A stretch of DNA of 11,831 nucleotides from Flavobacteriaceae bacterium. Its GTDB lineage: Bacteria; Bacteroidota; Bacteroidia; Flavobacteriales; Flavobacteriaceae. The position numbers and the translations under genes are program-made. This document shows, one piece after another, positions 1 through 7,181 of the stretch (positions are counted from its first letter, which is position 1; the number at the start of each line of letters is the position of its first letter). The stretch spans positions 1-11,831 of the forward strand of contig JAQWKF010000104.1 of the NCBI GenBank assembly GCA_029247985.1, read 5' to 3'. Below the pieces are notes generated by a model that saw only the letters and a program-made list of their open reading frames with translations, was not told the DNA's origin and did no database searches.

Positions 1-23
1 AAAAGCGTGCCAAAAAGAAATAA
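1..23 (+). CDS. C-terminal tail of an upstream gene, possibly DNA topoisomerase I (topA)
   Basis: In frame 3 the first bases read KRAKKK followed by TAA at 21-23, two bases before the next start codon. A short lysine/alanine-rich tail is typical of the C terminus of flavobacterial TopA, and from memory topA commonly sits upstream of the arginase-like gene and gldK. Only six residues are visible, so the identity is inference. Frame 1 is also open and would end at 34-36, overlapping the next gene; the frame 3 reading fits better because of its basic tail and clean junction. Confidence 0.35.
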
Positions 24-25
24 AG

Positions 26-1162
26 GTGGATTTTGACTTTTTAAATCCGATTGACGATCGACTGTTGGCACACAACCTAATGCTGCCAGATCAAGTTATA
101 GGGCGCAACCTTCGTATTCATACCCAAAAAGACGGCATTCCAGAATTGACAGATGTGAGTGTTGCCATGGTGTCTTTAGAGCCGCGAATGGTTAAAGGCG
201 AACCACTGCATTTGCGTTTTCGACAGCAATTTTATCAACTTTTTAATGGAAATTGGGATTTTATATGCGCTGATCTTGGTGTGTTGCACAGCGGAGACCA
301 TCCCAAGGACACCCTGTTTGCTTTAAAAACATTGGTAAAAGAACTGCATCAGCGCAACATACTTACAGTCGTTGTTGGAGGGGAACAGGAAAACACACTT
401 GGTATGTTTAGGGGACTAAGTGGCATGAATACATATGTAAATTTAACTTCTATTGATGCACGCCTTGATTTTGGAGAGCCTGGCGTTTTGGTTTCAGATG
501 ATAGTTATATGTCAAAAATTATTACCGAGAAACCAAATAATTTAAAACAGTTCACCAATATTGGCTATCAATCATACTACATTTCACAGGAAGAGCTAGA
601 CTTAATGCAAAAACTCTTTTTTGATGCGTACCGTTTAGGAGATATTTCTGCCGACATTCACGAGTCTGAACCAATTTTAAGAGATACAGACATACTTTCT
701 GTAGATTTGAATGCTGTCAAAGCAAGTGAATTGGATAATCCCAAGGGATTGCCCAACGGCTTCGACGGCGCACAAATTTGCAAGCTTATGCGTTATGCAG
801 GATTGAGTGACAGATTAAGTGTTTTGGGTGTTTTTAACATTTCAGAGAGCCAAAGAACGGATCAGCTACTCGCACAAATGATATGGTATGTGCTTGAGGG
901 TTATTGTCATCGTGTGAACGAATATCCGTTTTCAACACACGAAGTTTGTACAAAATTCGTTGTTCCACAAGACCAAACCGAACTCATTTTTTATAAAAGT
1001 GAGAAAAGTGAGCGGTGGTGGATTGAAGTCCCAAAAGAGGGTAAACATAATAATAATGACCAAGTTACGTTATTACCATGTGCTGAAAAAGACTACCGAT
1101 TGGCGCAAAAAGGAGAAATTCCTAGCCGATGGTGGAAATCAGTTAAGCGAAGTATGCATTAA
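26..1162 (+). CDS. Arginase/formimidoylglutamase-fold protein, probably catalytically degenerate
   Basis: A 378-residue protein of the ureohydrolase (arginase/agmatinase/formimidoylglutamase) superfamily, cytoplasmic, with no signal peptide. The GTG start at 26 gives an N terminus beginning MDFDFLNP, which resembles flavobacterial relatives as I recall them, and lies two bases after a plausible upstream stop. The three metal-binding landmarks can be located but are altered. Residues 118-122 read GGEQE instead of GG(G)HD. Residues 143-148 read IDARLD instead of xDAHxD, so the histidine is Arg. Residues 225-230 read SVDLNA instead of SxDxDA, so the second aspartate is Asn. An intact binuclear Mn site is therefore unlikely. 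The C terminus (RWWIEVP at 330-336, then a basic end with PSRWWKSVKR) resembles flavobacterial proteins annotated as formimidoylglutamase. It lies 56 bases upstream of gldK. No hut (histidine degradation) gene is visible here. Family membership is likely; enzymatic activity is doubtful. Confidence 0.8.
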   Translation: MDFDFLNPIDDRLLAHNLMLPDQVIGRNLRIHTQKDGIPELTDVSVAMVSLEPRMVKGEPLHLRFRQQFYQLFNGNWDFICADLGVLHSGDHPKDTLFALKTLVKELHQRNILTVVVGGEQENTLGMFRGLSGMNTYVNLTSIDARLDFGEPGVLVSDDSYMSKIITEKPNNLKQFTNIGYQSYYISQEELDLMQKLFFDAYRLGDISADIHESEPILRDTDILSVDLNAVKASELDNPKGLPNGFDGAQICKLMRYAGLSDRLSVLGVFNISESQRTDQLLAQMIWYVLEGYCHRVNEYPFSTHEVCTKFVVPQDQTELIFYKSEKSERWWIEVPKEGKHNNNDQVTLLPCAEKDYRLAQKGEIPSRWWKSVKRSMH

Positions 1163-1168
1163 ATTCCA

Positions 1169-1190
1169 TATTTTTGATGCAATAATTTTG
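1169..1190 (+). promoter_or_regulatory. Candidate Bacteroidota promoter (-7 boxes) for gldKLMN
   Basis: Two matches to the Bacteroidota -7 consensus TAnnTTTG lie in tandem in the 56-base gap before gldK: TATTTTTG at 1169-1176 and TAATTTTG at 1183-1190. They are 14 bases apart and 28-50 bases upstream of the gldK ATG. No good -33 TTTG occurs at the expected ~19-base spacing for either, and such boxes arise by chance in AT-rich DNA, so this is tentative. No terminator is seen between the upstream gene and gldK, so readthrough is also possible. Confidence 0.35.
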
Positions 1191-1218
1191 GTATATGGTT
1201 AACAATATTTAAGATTTA

Positions 1219-2676
1219 ATGAAAAAGGTAACGCTATTTTTTCTTGCAGCATTGACTCTAATTGGTTGTGGTAAATCCAACCAAGGTGAGCTAGTCGGTG
1301 TGAAGCAAAAGAAGTTTTATCCCCAGAAGCCTCATGGAATGACTTTAATACCTGGCGGCTCATATATCATGGGGTCTTCAGATGAAGATATTATTGCTTC
1401 CAATGACAATCCAACGCAAACCGTGACCTTGCGTTCCTTTTGGATGGACGAAACCGAAATTACCAATGCCGAATACAAGCAATTCGTTGAATGGGTTCAA
1501 GATTCTATTATTAAAAATGAGCTCACAGTGCTTGCTCTTAATATGGCTAAAATTTTCGAAATGAAACGTTTTCCAAATCAAGATGAATTTAAAGAAATGG
1601 TGGATGCTAAACCAATATTAAAATTTTTACCAGAAGCTTACATTAAAGAGGATGGTGATGATGACGAAAATGAAGCGTATTTTAATGATCTTGCCGATCA
1701 AATATCTCTCCAAGGATACTCTTCTAAAGTAGAAACATTCTATATACCATATTTTACTACCAATAAAAATTCTGATACTTTATTTCATCACCACTTGCCC
1801 TTAAATGATTTAGAAATAGATCGTGAATCTGAAGAATTTAAGGCGATTAAACCCTTTATTTACCTTCCAGAAAAAAGATGGTTTAATTCCGAACCAAAGA
1901 TTGATGTAAAAAAATTAAAATATCGCTTTTCATCTGTTAACCTTGATGAAGCAATTAAATATCCAGAAAATCCTGAAAAGTACACGACTTATCAGGCAGT
2001 TTCAATATATCCTGATACTACCGTCTGGATTAAAGATTTTAAGTATAGCTACAATGAGCCCATGCACAATGATTATTTTTCAAATGTCGCCTACGCGGAT
2101 TTTCCTGTAGTAGGCGTTAGTTGGCATCAGGCAAGAGCCTTTGCACACTGGCGAACCAAAATCAGAAACGATTATTTGCGTAGTAGAAAAAAGCGTAAGT
2201 CCACAACGGGAAAGTTTAGATTGCCTACCGAATCAGAATGGGAATATGCAGCTCGAGGTGGATTGGAATCTGCTATATATCCTTGGGGAGGTCCTTATCT
2301 CACGGACGACCGTGGCTGCTTTATGGCTAACTTTAAACCCAGACGTGGCGATTATGCCGCTGATATGTCCTTGTATACTGTCGAGGCAGATTCATATGAG
2401 CCAAACGATTACGGACTCTATAATATGTCTGGAAATGTCTCTGAATGGACAACTTCAACCTATACTAAAGATGCCTATGAATATACAGCTTCGATGAACC
2501 CAAATTATAGTAATTTTAAAGATAAACAAAAGGTTATTCGTGGCGGATCTTGGAAGGATGTTGCCTACTATTTACGGGTTGCAACAAGAGACTATGAATA
2601 TGCCGACACTGCAAAGAGCTATATTGGCTTTCGCTTAGTTCGTGATGAACTTGGTAGTAATGAAGTTGAAAATTAA
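1219..2676 (+). CDS. gldK: GldK, T9SS/gliding lipoprotein with SUMF1 (FGE-sulfatase) fold
   Basis: A 485-residue outer-membrane-associated periplasmic lipoprotein. GldK (PorK in Porphyromonas) forms, with GldN, the large periplasmic ring of the type IX secretion system. The N terminus has a signal peptide ending in the lipobox LIGC, with the acylated cysteine at residue 17. The formylglycine-generating-enzyme-like fold shows as MTLIPGGSYIMG (41-52), DETEITNAEYKQF (77-89), VGVSWHQARAFAHWR (298-312), FRLPTESEWEYAARGG (333-348), YPWGG (354-358), GLYNMSGNVSEW (399-410), RGGSW (441-445) and YIGFRLVR (468-475). Residues 95-290 are an insertion between the two halves of the fold, rich in Asp/Glu/Lys, as is usual for GldK. 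GldK proteins use the fold structurally; I assign no enzymatic role. First gene of the gldKLMN operon, 12 bases before gldL. Length and motifs fit the family well. Confidence 0.95.
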   Translation: MKKVTLFFLAALTLIGCGKSNQGELVGVKQKKFYPQKPHGMTLIPGGSYIMGSSDEDIIASNDNPTQTVTLRSFWMDETEITNAEYKQFVEWVQDSIIKNELTVLALNMAKIFEMKRFPNQDEFKEMVDAKPILKFLPEAYIKEDGDDDENEAYFNDLADQISLQGYSSKVETFYIPYFTTNKNSDTLFHHHLPLNDLEIDRESEEFKAIKPFIYLPEKRWFNSEPKIDVKKLKYRFSSVNLDEAIKYPENPEKYTTYQAVSIYPDTTVWIKDFKYSYNEPMHNDYFSNVAYADFPVVGVSWHQARAFAHWRTKIRNDYLRSRKKRKSTTGKFRLPTESEWEYAARGGLESAIYPWGGPYLTDDRGCFMANFKPRRGDYAADMSLYTVEADSYEPNDYGLYNMSGNVSEWTTSTYTKDAYEYTASMNPNYSNFKDKQKVIRGGSWKDVAYYLRVATRDYEYADTAKSYIGFRLVRDELGSNEVEN

Positions 2677-2688
2677 ATTAAAGTAAAA

Positions 2689-3294
2689 ATGAAAAAAAAG
2701 AAATTCTTTATCCCAGAAAATATTTTGGAACTCCTTTTTGGAGCTGGTGCGTCGATAGTAATCATCGGTGCATTATTAAAAATTACTCACAAACCATTTA
2801 TATTTGAAGGAAATACCTGGCTTACTGCTGGTCTAGTAACTGAGGCAGTTATCTTTCTTATTGCTGGTTTAAGAGGTTATTATCTTGCCAGTGAAACTTC
2901 ACCATCGGGTTCAGAAGATGCTACAGACTTATCTGATATTTCTGTTGAAGCACAGGCGTTAAAAGCAGCTTATCAGCATGCTACATCGCAACTTGAAACT
3001 TTAGGATCTAACCTAACTAGTGCAGTAAGTGCAACTGGGTCATTGGAAGTGCCTGCTGAATTGCCCGAAAATATGTCAAGTTTAAACACTAATGTTGCTC
3101 AAACAAACCAAGCATTAGAGCAGTTATCTGCAGCTTATAATGCCACAACAGAAGCTGTTGCAACGGAGCCAAAAGCACATAGCGAGGTAGTCGCTAATAT
3201 GAATGCATTGCACGCTGAGTTGGCGACAATGAAAAATACGATTGCAGACCTTAATGCCAAATACGCCGACATTTTAGGCGCAATGAAAAACTAA
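2689..3294 (+). CDS. gldL: GldL, inner-membrane motor stator of T9SS/gliding
   Basis: A 201-residue protein with two N-terminal transmembrane helices (about 13-32 and 44-65) and a cytoplasmic Ala/Asn/Thr-rich helical tail predicted to be coiled coil (about 80-200). With GldM it forms the proton-driven motor that powers type IX secretion and gliding. Family signatures are IGALLKITH (26-34) and GLVTEAVIF (48-56). Glu52 matches the functionally essential E49 of F. johnsoniae GldL, and Lys31/His34 match K27/H30. It is divergent after TM2: where I recall the F. johnsoniae protein having SAFEP followed by an acidic DELDW stretch, this one has IAGLRGYYLASE, putting Arg62 at the E59 position. Preceded by gldK (12-base gap) and followed by gldM (2-base gap), so co-transcription is expected. 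Slightly shorter than the roughly 215 residues usual for the family. Confidence 0.93.
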   Translation: MKKKKFFIPENILELLFGAGASIVIIGALLKITHKPFIFEGNTWLTAGLVTEAVIFLIAGLRGYYLASETSPSGSEDATDLSDISVEAQALKAAYQHATSQLETLGSNLTSAVSATGSLEVPAELPENMSSLNTNVAQTNQALEQLSAAYNATTEAVATEPKAHSEVVANMNALHAELATMKNTIADLNAKYADILGAMKN

Positions 3295-3296
3295 AT

Positions 3297-5003
3297 ATGG
3301 CTGGAGCTAAACAGGATACTCGGCAAAAGATGATCAATATGATGTACTTGGTATTCATCGCCATGTTGGCGTTGAATATAAGTAAGGAAGTATTGGCTAC
3401 TTTAGGATTGATTAACGATGACATATCCGTCTCAACTAATGATTTCAAGACAGATAGCAACAAAAAATATTCTACGTTAAGTAGTAATTCAAATAATGGT
3501 TACTACAAAATTGCCGCTGAATATATGCCTCAAATCCAAAAAATTGTGGACGAGTATGATGATTACATCAGAGGTTTAAAACAACAACTTATTAATGCAG
3601 ATGAAACAGCATACCGAAGAGAGAGAGAAATAAAAAGTACTGGTGAAAAGGACACTATTATTGATTATCAGATTATGGACAAATCACAAGATTTAGACAC
3701 TTTATTTTTTGATGGTAAAGAATATACAACTTCTGGTCAAGATTTTGTCAATCGTTTTAGTAGTTTTCCATTAGAGATTCAATCAATACTAGAAAAGTTT
3801 ATAGCTGCAGATATTGAAAAAGATACTCCAACTGAAGAAAAAGAATACGGCGAATATATTGATTTTAATTTCTCAAGTATTTTGGATGAATTAAATAAAC
3901 GCTTCAATTACCAAGAAAGAGTTTTGAACAGAAACGGACTAGAACAGCCTTATCTCGATTATCATTTTAAAGGATTTCCATTAATTGCTTCAATTTCGAA
4001 ACTTACAAAAATTCAATCTGACATAAGATATATTGAAAATAAAATACTAGAATACACCTTAAGTATTATTAACGAACAACAAGGTGCTATTAGTGCAAAT
4101 ACTTATATGACATTAATCGATTCTGAAAAATCTTCATTCTACACTGGAGACCTAATTGACGCTTCAGTCGTTGCTGGGAAGAAAGATTCTAACTTTAAAC
4201 CTGACGATGCTGAACTATTTCTCAATAATAGACAATTAGTAAAGGATATTGATTTTGTCATAACACCAGGCGGTATAAAATTAGATAAAAAATTATCTAA
4301 AGCTGGTGAATATGATTTAACTGGAGAGTTGTTTTTTGAACTTAACAACAAACAGGAATCCATCCCTGTTTCCCATGTCATCAAGATCATAGATAAACCA
4401 AATAAAGCTGTTATTTCTAACGAAAACATGAAGTCTTTATATGTTGGCCTAGATAATCCCTTAAATATCTCAATATCTGGTGTATCACAAGATAATATAA
4501 GCGTTATTCCGGAAAATGGAACTATAAATAAAGTAAATGGTGTTTGGCTTGCTAAGCCAACAGGTCAGCCAGGAGAGTATATGTTTCTGACAGTTATAGG
4601 TCGGTTAGATAATAATTCAATACCAACAGAAAAGCAAAGATTTAAAATTAAAAATCTTCCTCCAGCTGAGTCTGTTTTGGTTTCTGGTGAGGATACATAT
4701 TTTTCAAATGATATGATAACAAAATTTTCATTATCAAAAGCTAAAATAGCTGTAGATTTTAAAGATTTTGACTATGAAGTTAAAGCTAGAGTAACTAAAT
4801 TTAAAGTTGAAATAAGTGGGAGGTCTACAATTGAATTAAATACTTCAAGTATTGATTCTAACAGACAGCTTCTTAGTTATATTGATGGCGCAAGAACTGG
4901 TAATTCTGTACGTTTTTTTGATATACAAGTTGTGGCTGTCACTGAAGCTGGACAAATGGTTCCTGCACCAAAGTCCTCAGAGTTTACACTAAAAATTAGA
5001 TAA
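3297..5003 (+). CDS. gldM: GldM, inner-membrane motor rotor/periplasmic shaft of T9SS
   Basis: A 568-residue protein anchored by one N-terminal transmembrane helix (about 12-33) with a large periplasmic part. GldM dimers sit within the GldL ring and transmit motor rotation across the periplasm to the GldK/GldN ring. The N-terminal signature RQKMINMMYLVFIAMLALN (9-27) followed by SKEVL is diagnostic and includes Arg9, the residue reported to contact GldL within the membrane. Residues 42-300 are largely helical and charged, fitting the first periplasmic domain; residues about 310-568 are beta-rich, fitting the Ig-like D2-D4 domains. At 568 residues it is longer than the ~513 residues of F. johnsoniae GldM; the extra length appears to lie in the first periplasmic domain (for example the acidic stretch ADIEKDTPTEEKEYGEY), though that placement needs an alignment. 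The stop overlaps the gldN start by one base (TAATG). Confidence 0.95.
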   Translation: MAGAKQDTRQKMINMMYLVFIAMLALNISKEVLATLGLINDDISVSTNDFKTDSNKKYSTLSSNSNNGYYKIAAEYMPQIQKIVDEYDDYIRGLKQQLINADETAYRREREIKSTGEKDTIIDYQIMDKSQDLDTLFFDGKEYTTSGQDFVNRFSSFPLEIQSILEKFIAADIEKDTPTEEKEYGEYIDFNFSSILDELNKRFNYQERVLNRNGLEQPYLDYHFKGFPLIASISKLTKIQSDIRYIENKILEYTLSIINEQQGAISANTYMTLIDSEKSSFYTGDLIDASVVAGKKDSNFKPDDAELFLNNRQLVKDIDFVITPGGIKLDKKLSKAGEYDLTGELFFELNNKQESIPVSHVIKIIDKPNKAVISNENMKSLYVGLDNPLNISISGVSQDNISVIPENGTINKVNGVWLAKPTGQPGEYMFLTVIGRLDNNSIPTEKQRFKIKNLPPAESVLVSGEDTYFSNDMITKFSLSKAKIAVDFKDFDYEVKARVTKFKVEISGRSTIELNTSSIDSNRQLLSYIDGARTGNSVRFFDIQVVAVTEAGQMVPAPKSSEFTLKIR

Positions 5004-5839
5004 TGAAAGAAATCTCCTATTTATTTTGCCTCTTTTTCTTTTGTTTCGGGTTTTCCCAATCTAATATTTTGAATGCTGAAAAACCTGAAGACATTGGAAA
5101 AGTTAGCGATTCCCTAACACAAATCAAGTTTTTAAAGTACGATTTTATTGATGATAAAGATATAATGTGGAGTAGGATCGTTTATGAGGAAATAGACTTG
5201 ACTGAAAAATTCAATCACCCCCTATACTTCCCCGAAAATGAATCTTTATATAGAGATGAGCGAAAATCTTTATGGAGAATCATTCGTGAAGCTATTAAAA
5301 GTAAAAAAATTAAAAACATTTATTCTGATAAAAATTTGCAGGGTGATATTTTCTATGAAAAATTTACAGAAAAAGAGTATTTGGATAAAATCGAATATGA
5401 TGGAGCTTTATTGAGCTCTAAAAATATTAGCTCATATGTTTTGAAGGGAATTTGGTATGTTGATAAAAGGTATACCCAATTGCAATACCGTTTATTGGGA
5501 ATATTACCGTATGGTGATGATATCAAGCTAATAAATAAAAAACAAGATAAAGATTCTGCACCTCCTGAGCCTAAACCCTTGTTCTGGCTTTGGTATAAAG
5601 ATATAAGACCCATTCTTGCTAAAAATTACGTTTTTGATGATAGGAATAATGCTAGTCGTATTACTTTCGACCAGTTGTTGACTTCTAGAAGATTTACATC
5701 TCGTATAATTGGGGTAGACAATGTCTTTGATGACAAATCAATAAATCAATATGTTGATGATCCATTCATGCAACTGATAGAGTCAGAACGTCTAAAAAAC
5801 TTAATTCTAGACTTTGAGCAAGACCTTTGGTCTAACTAA
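5003..5839 (+). CDS. gldN: GldN, periplasmic T9SS/gliding ring component
   Basis: A 278-residue exported protein, the last gene of the gldKLMN operon. GldN (PorN) binds GldK to form the periplasmic ring and contacts the GldM shaft tip. A hydrophobic signal peptide spans about residues 4-18 (FFFCFGFSQ) with likely cleavage before Gln19; Cys14 has no proper lipobox. The family core is clear: SLWRIIREAI (89-98), YRLLGILPYGDD (162-173), PLFWLWYKDIRPILAK (192-207), ASRITFDQLL (217-226), VDNVFDD (238-244), ESERLKNLILDFEQDLW (260-276). It is at the short end of the family. The ATG overlaps the gldM stop by one base, implying translational coupling. The coding region is noticeably AT-rich like gldM. 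A strong intrinsic terminator follows seven bases after the stop. Confidence 0.93.
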   Translation: MKEISYLFCLFFFCFGFSQSNILNAEKPEDIGKVSDSLTQIKFLKYDFIDDKDIMWSRIVYEEIDLTEKFNHPLYFPENESLYRDERKSLWRIIREAIKSKKIKNIYSDKNLQGDIFYEKFTEKEYLDKIEYDGALLSSKNISSYVLKGIWYVDKRYTQLQYRLLGILPYGDDIKLINKKQDKDSAPPEPKPLFWLWYKDIRPILAKNYVFDDRNNASRITFDQLLTSRRFTSRIIGVDNVFDDKSINQYVDDPFMQLIESERLKNLILDFEQDLWSN

Positions 5840-5845
5840 TTAATC

Positions 5846-5870
5846 AAAACCCACGACTGTGGGTTTTTTT
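5846..5870 (+). terminator. Intrinsic terminator after gldN
   Basis: A 9-bp perfect stem, AAAACCCAC (5846-5854) with GTGGGTTTT (5859-5867), closes a GACT loop and runs into a T tract ending at 5870. It ends the gldKLMN transcript. The next gene's ATG is the base immediately after the T tract. Confidence 0.88.
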
Positions 5871-6908
5871 ATGCAACATGACGTACTTATTGTAGGCTTT
5901 GGTCTCGCCGGTTGGGCACTAACGGAAGTTTTGAAACAAGAGGGAAAGTCCTTTGTTGTGTTTGACGCAAAAAAACAATCAAGTTCTAGTGTAGCTACGG
6001 GTATTTACAATCCCGTTGTGTTGAAGCGATTTACCGCTGTTACTCATGCACAAGAGCTAATGAATTTTTCCATTCCTTTTTATGCTAACACAGCGAATGG
6101 TAAGTTTCAGCATCCCATGTCCATATATCGTGTTTTTGCCAAAGCGGCGGAACAAAATAAGTGGATGGAGGGTTTAGGTAATACTGCCTTAAGCCCTTAT
6201 ATGTCTAGTAAAGTACATGAACAAAATATTCATAATATCGTAACACCTCATGGTTTTGGTGAAGTGCTGCATACGGGTAGGATTGATGTAAATGGTCTTT
6301 TGCATCATGCAATTCATAATCTCATCAAAACCCATTCTTTTGCTCAAGAACAATTTGACTATGATGTTTTAAAAATTACTAGCGGAGGTATTGTCTACAA
6401 GCAATGGACAGCCAAGCATATTATCTTTGCTGAGGGGGTAGGTGTTAAGCACAACCCTTGGTTTGCAACACTTCCTATTGTACCAAATAAGGGTGAATGG
6501 CTAGAAGTTTTATGCAAAGGGCTTCAGCTAACACAGATGATTAAAGGGAGTGTTTTTATTGTACCCTTGGGTAACGATAGATATCGCGTGGGGGCTACTT
6601 ATGCGCGTACCTTTGAGAGCTCTACGCCTACAGCTGCAAATCGAACATGGCTAATTAACCAATTTCAGAAATACACAAAACTACCTTTCGAGGTGCTTTT
6701 TCATGGCGCTGGATTACGTCCAACTGTTCCCGACAGACGCCCCGTTATAGGTACACATCCCAATTTTCGTTCTTTAAGCTGTGTAAACGGATTGGGCTCA
6801 CGCGGGGTATTGTGGGCACCATTTCTTGCTTATCAATTGGTAAAGCATCTTTATTCAGATACTCCTTTACCTGAAAATCTTCAAACAACGCGTTTTATGA
6901 CCTTCTGA
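5871..6908 (+). CDS. FAD-dependent oxidoreductase, DAO/MnmC2-like
   Basis: A 345-residue flavoprotein of the D-amino acid/glycine oxidase (DAO) superfamily, cytoplasmic. The ATG at 5871 is preferred over an in-frame GTG at 5859 because the GTG lies inside the terminator stem and the extra residues would precede the Rossmann strand. Residues 4-14 form the dinucleotide-binding start DVLIVGFGLAG, with Asp32 at the end of strand two in the ribose-binding position. ATGIYNPVVLKRF (42-54) and the C-terminal pair GAGLRPTVPDRRPVIG (279-294) and GLGSRGVLWAP (307-317) are typical of the DAO C-terminal FAD-contact region. GSRG-x-x-x-AP is reminiscent of the oxidase domain of MnmC, but no methyltransferase half is present. 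Substrate is unknown. Similar oxidoreductases are, as far as I recall, found downstream of gldN in other flavobacteria; a role in gliding is not implied. It must be expressed by terminator readthrough or from a promoter inside gldN. Confidence 0.82.
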   Translation: MQHDVLIVGFGLAGWALTEVLKQEGKSFVVFDAKKQSSSSVATGIYNPVVLKRFTAVTHAQELMNFSIPFYANTANGKFQHPMSIYRVFAKAAEQNKWMEGLGNTALSPYMSSKVHEQNIHNIVTPHGFGEVLHTGRIDVNGLLHHAIHNLIKTHSFAQEQFDYDVLKITSGGIVYKQWTAKHIIFAEGVGVKHNPWFATLPIVPNKGEWLEVLCKGLQLTQMIKGSVFIVPLGNDRYRVGATYARTFESSTPTAANRTWLINQFQKYTKLPFEVLFHGAGLRPTVPDRRPVIGTHPNFRSLSCVNGLGSRGVLWAPFLAYQLVKHLYSDTPLPENLQTTRFMTF

Positions 6909-7181
6909 TATCCCATAGCTTATTAACAAAAAGCGGTTTTTTGATCTATAATCGTTGATTAATGCATTTTATTTTTGCTTTTTTGCTACGAAGGGACATG
7001 CGTTGTGTTAAAACGTAACAACTACATTATAAACAAGTTAAGTATTTATAGAAAAAATCATGATGGAATTAGCTTTTATTTTTGACTAAATTCTAGAATA
7101 TGTGAATAAAATGCGCATTTTTATGACAGTTACAGGTTAGTTGTATACTTTTTTTAGTAACTTTATGAAAATTAAATAAAT
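6909..7181. promoter_or_regulatory. AT-rich intergenic region with candidate promoter boxes for the 64-aa gene
   Basis: A 273-base gap with no credible ORF or tRNA. On the plus strand it holds two exact TAnnTTTG -7 matches, TATTTTTG at 6970-6977 and at 7077-7084, and a near match TAACTTTA at 7158-7165, close to the 7182 start. None has a -33 TTTG at good spacing. A weak inverted repeat lies at 7002-7022 (GTTA/TAAC with a flanking GTT/AAC and a two-base bulge). No GC-rich terminator hairpin for the oxidoreductase gene is seen. The region probably contains the small gene's promoter, but the exact site cannot be fixed by eye. Confidence 0.35.

Noticed and set aside
960..1202. 80-residue plus-strand ORF overlapping the end of the arginase-like gene
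   Set aside because: Out-of-frame shadow: no recognisable domain, and the overlapping frame encodes a recognisable protein C terminus.
2141..2497. 118-residue plus-strand ORF inside gldK
   Set aside because: Overlaps the conserved SUMF1 core in another frame; its composition is not protein-like.
4139..4429. 96-residue minus-strand ORF inside gldM
   Set aside because: Antisense shadow of gldM with no own start context or recognisable domain.
5859..5870. GTG at 5859 as start of the oxidoreductase
   Set aside because: It lies within the terminator stem and adds only Met-Gly-Phe-Phe before the natural ATG that begins the Rossmann strand.
6926..6943. AAAAAGCGGTTTTTT as a terminator for the oxidoreductase
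   Set aside because: The stem would be only A-T pairs with no GC core, so it is not a convincing intrinsic terminator.
7002..7022. Inverted repeat GTTGTGTTA / TAACAAC as a possible operator
   Set aside because: Only 4+3 paired bases with a two-base bulge; expected by chance in AT-rich DNA.
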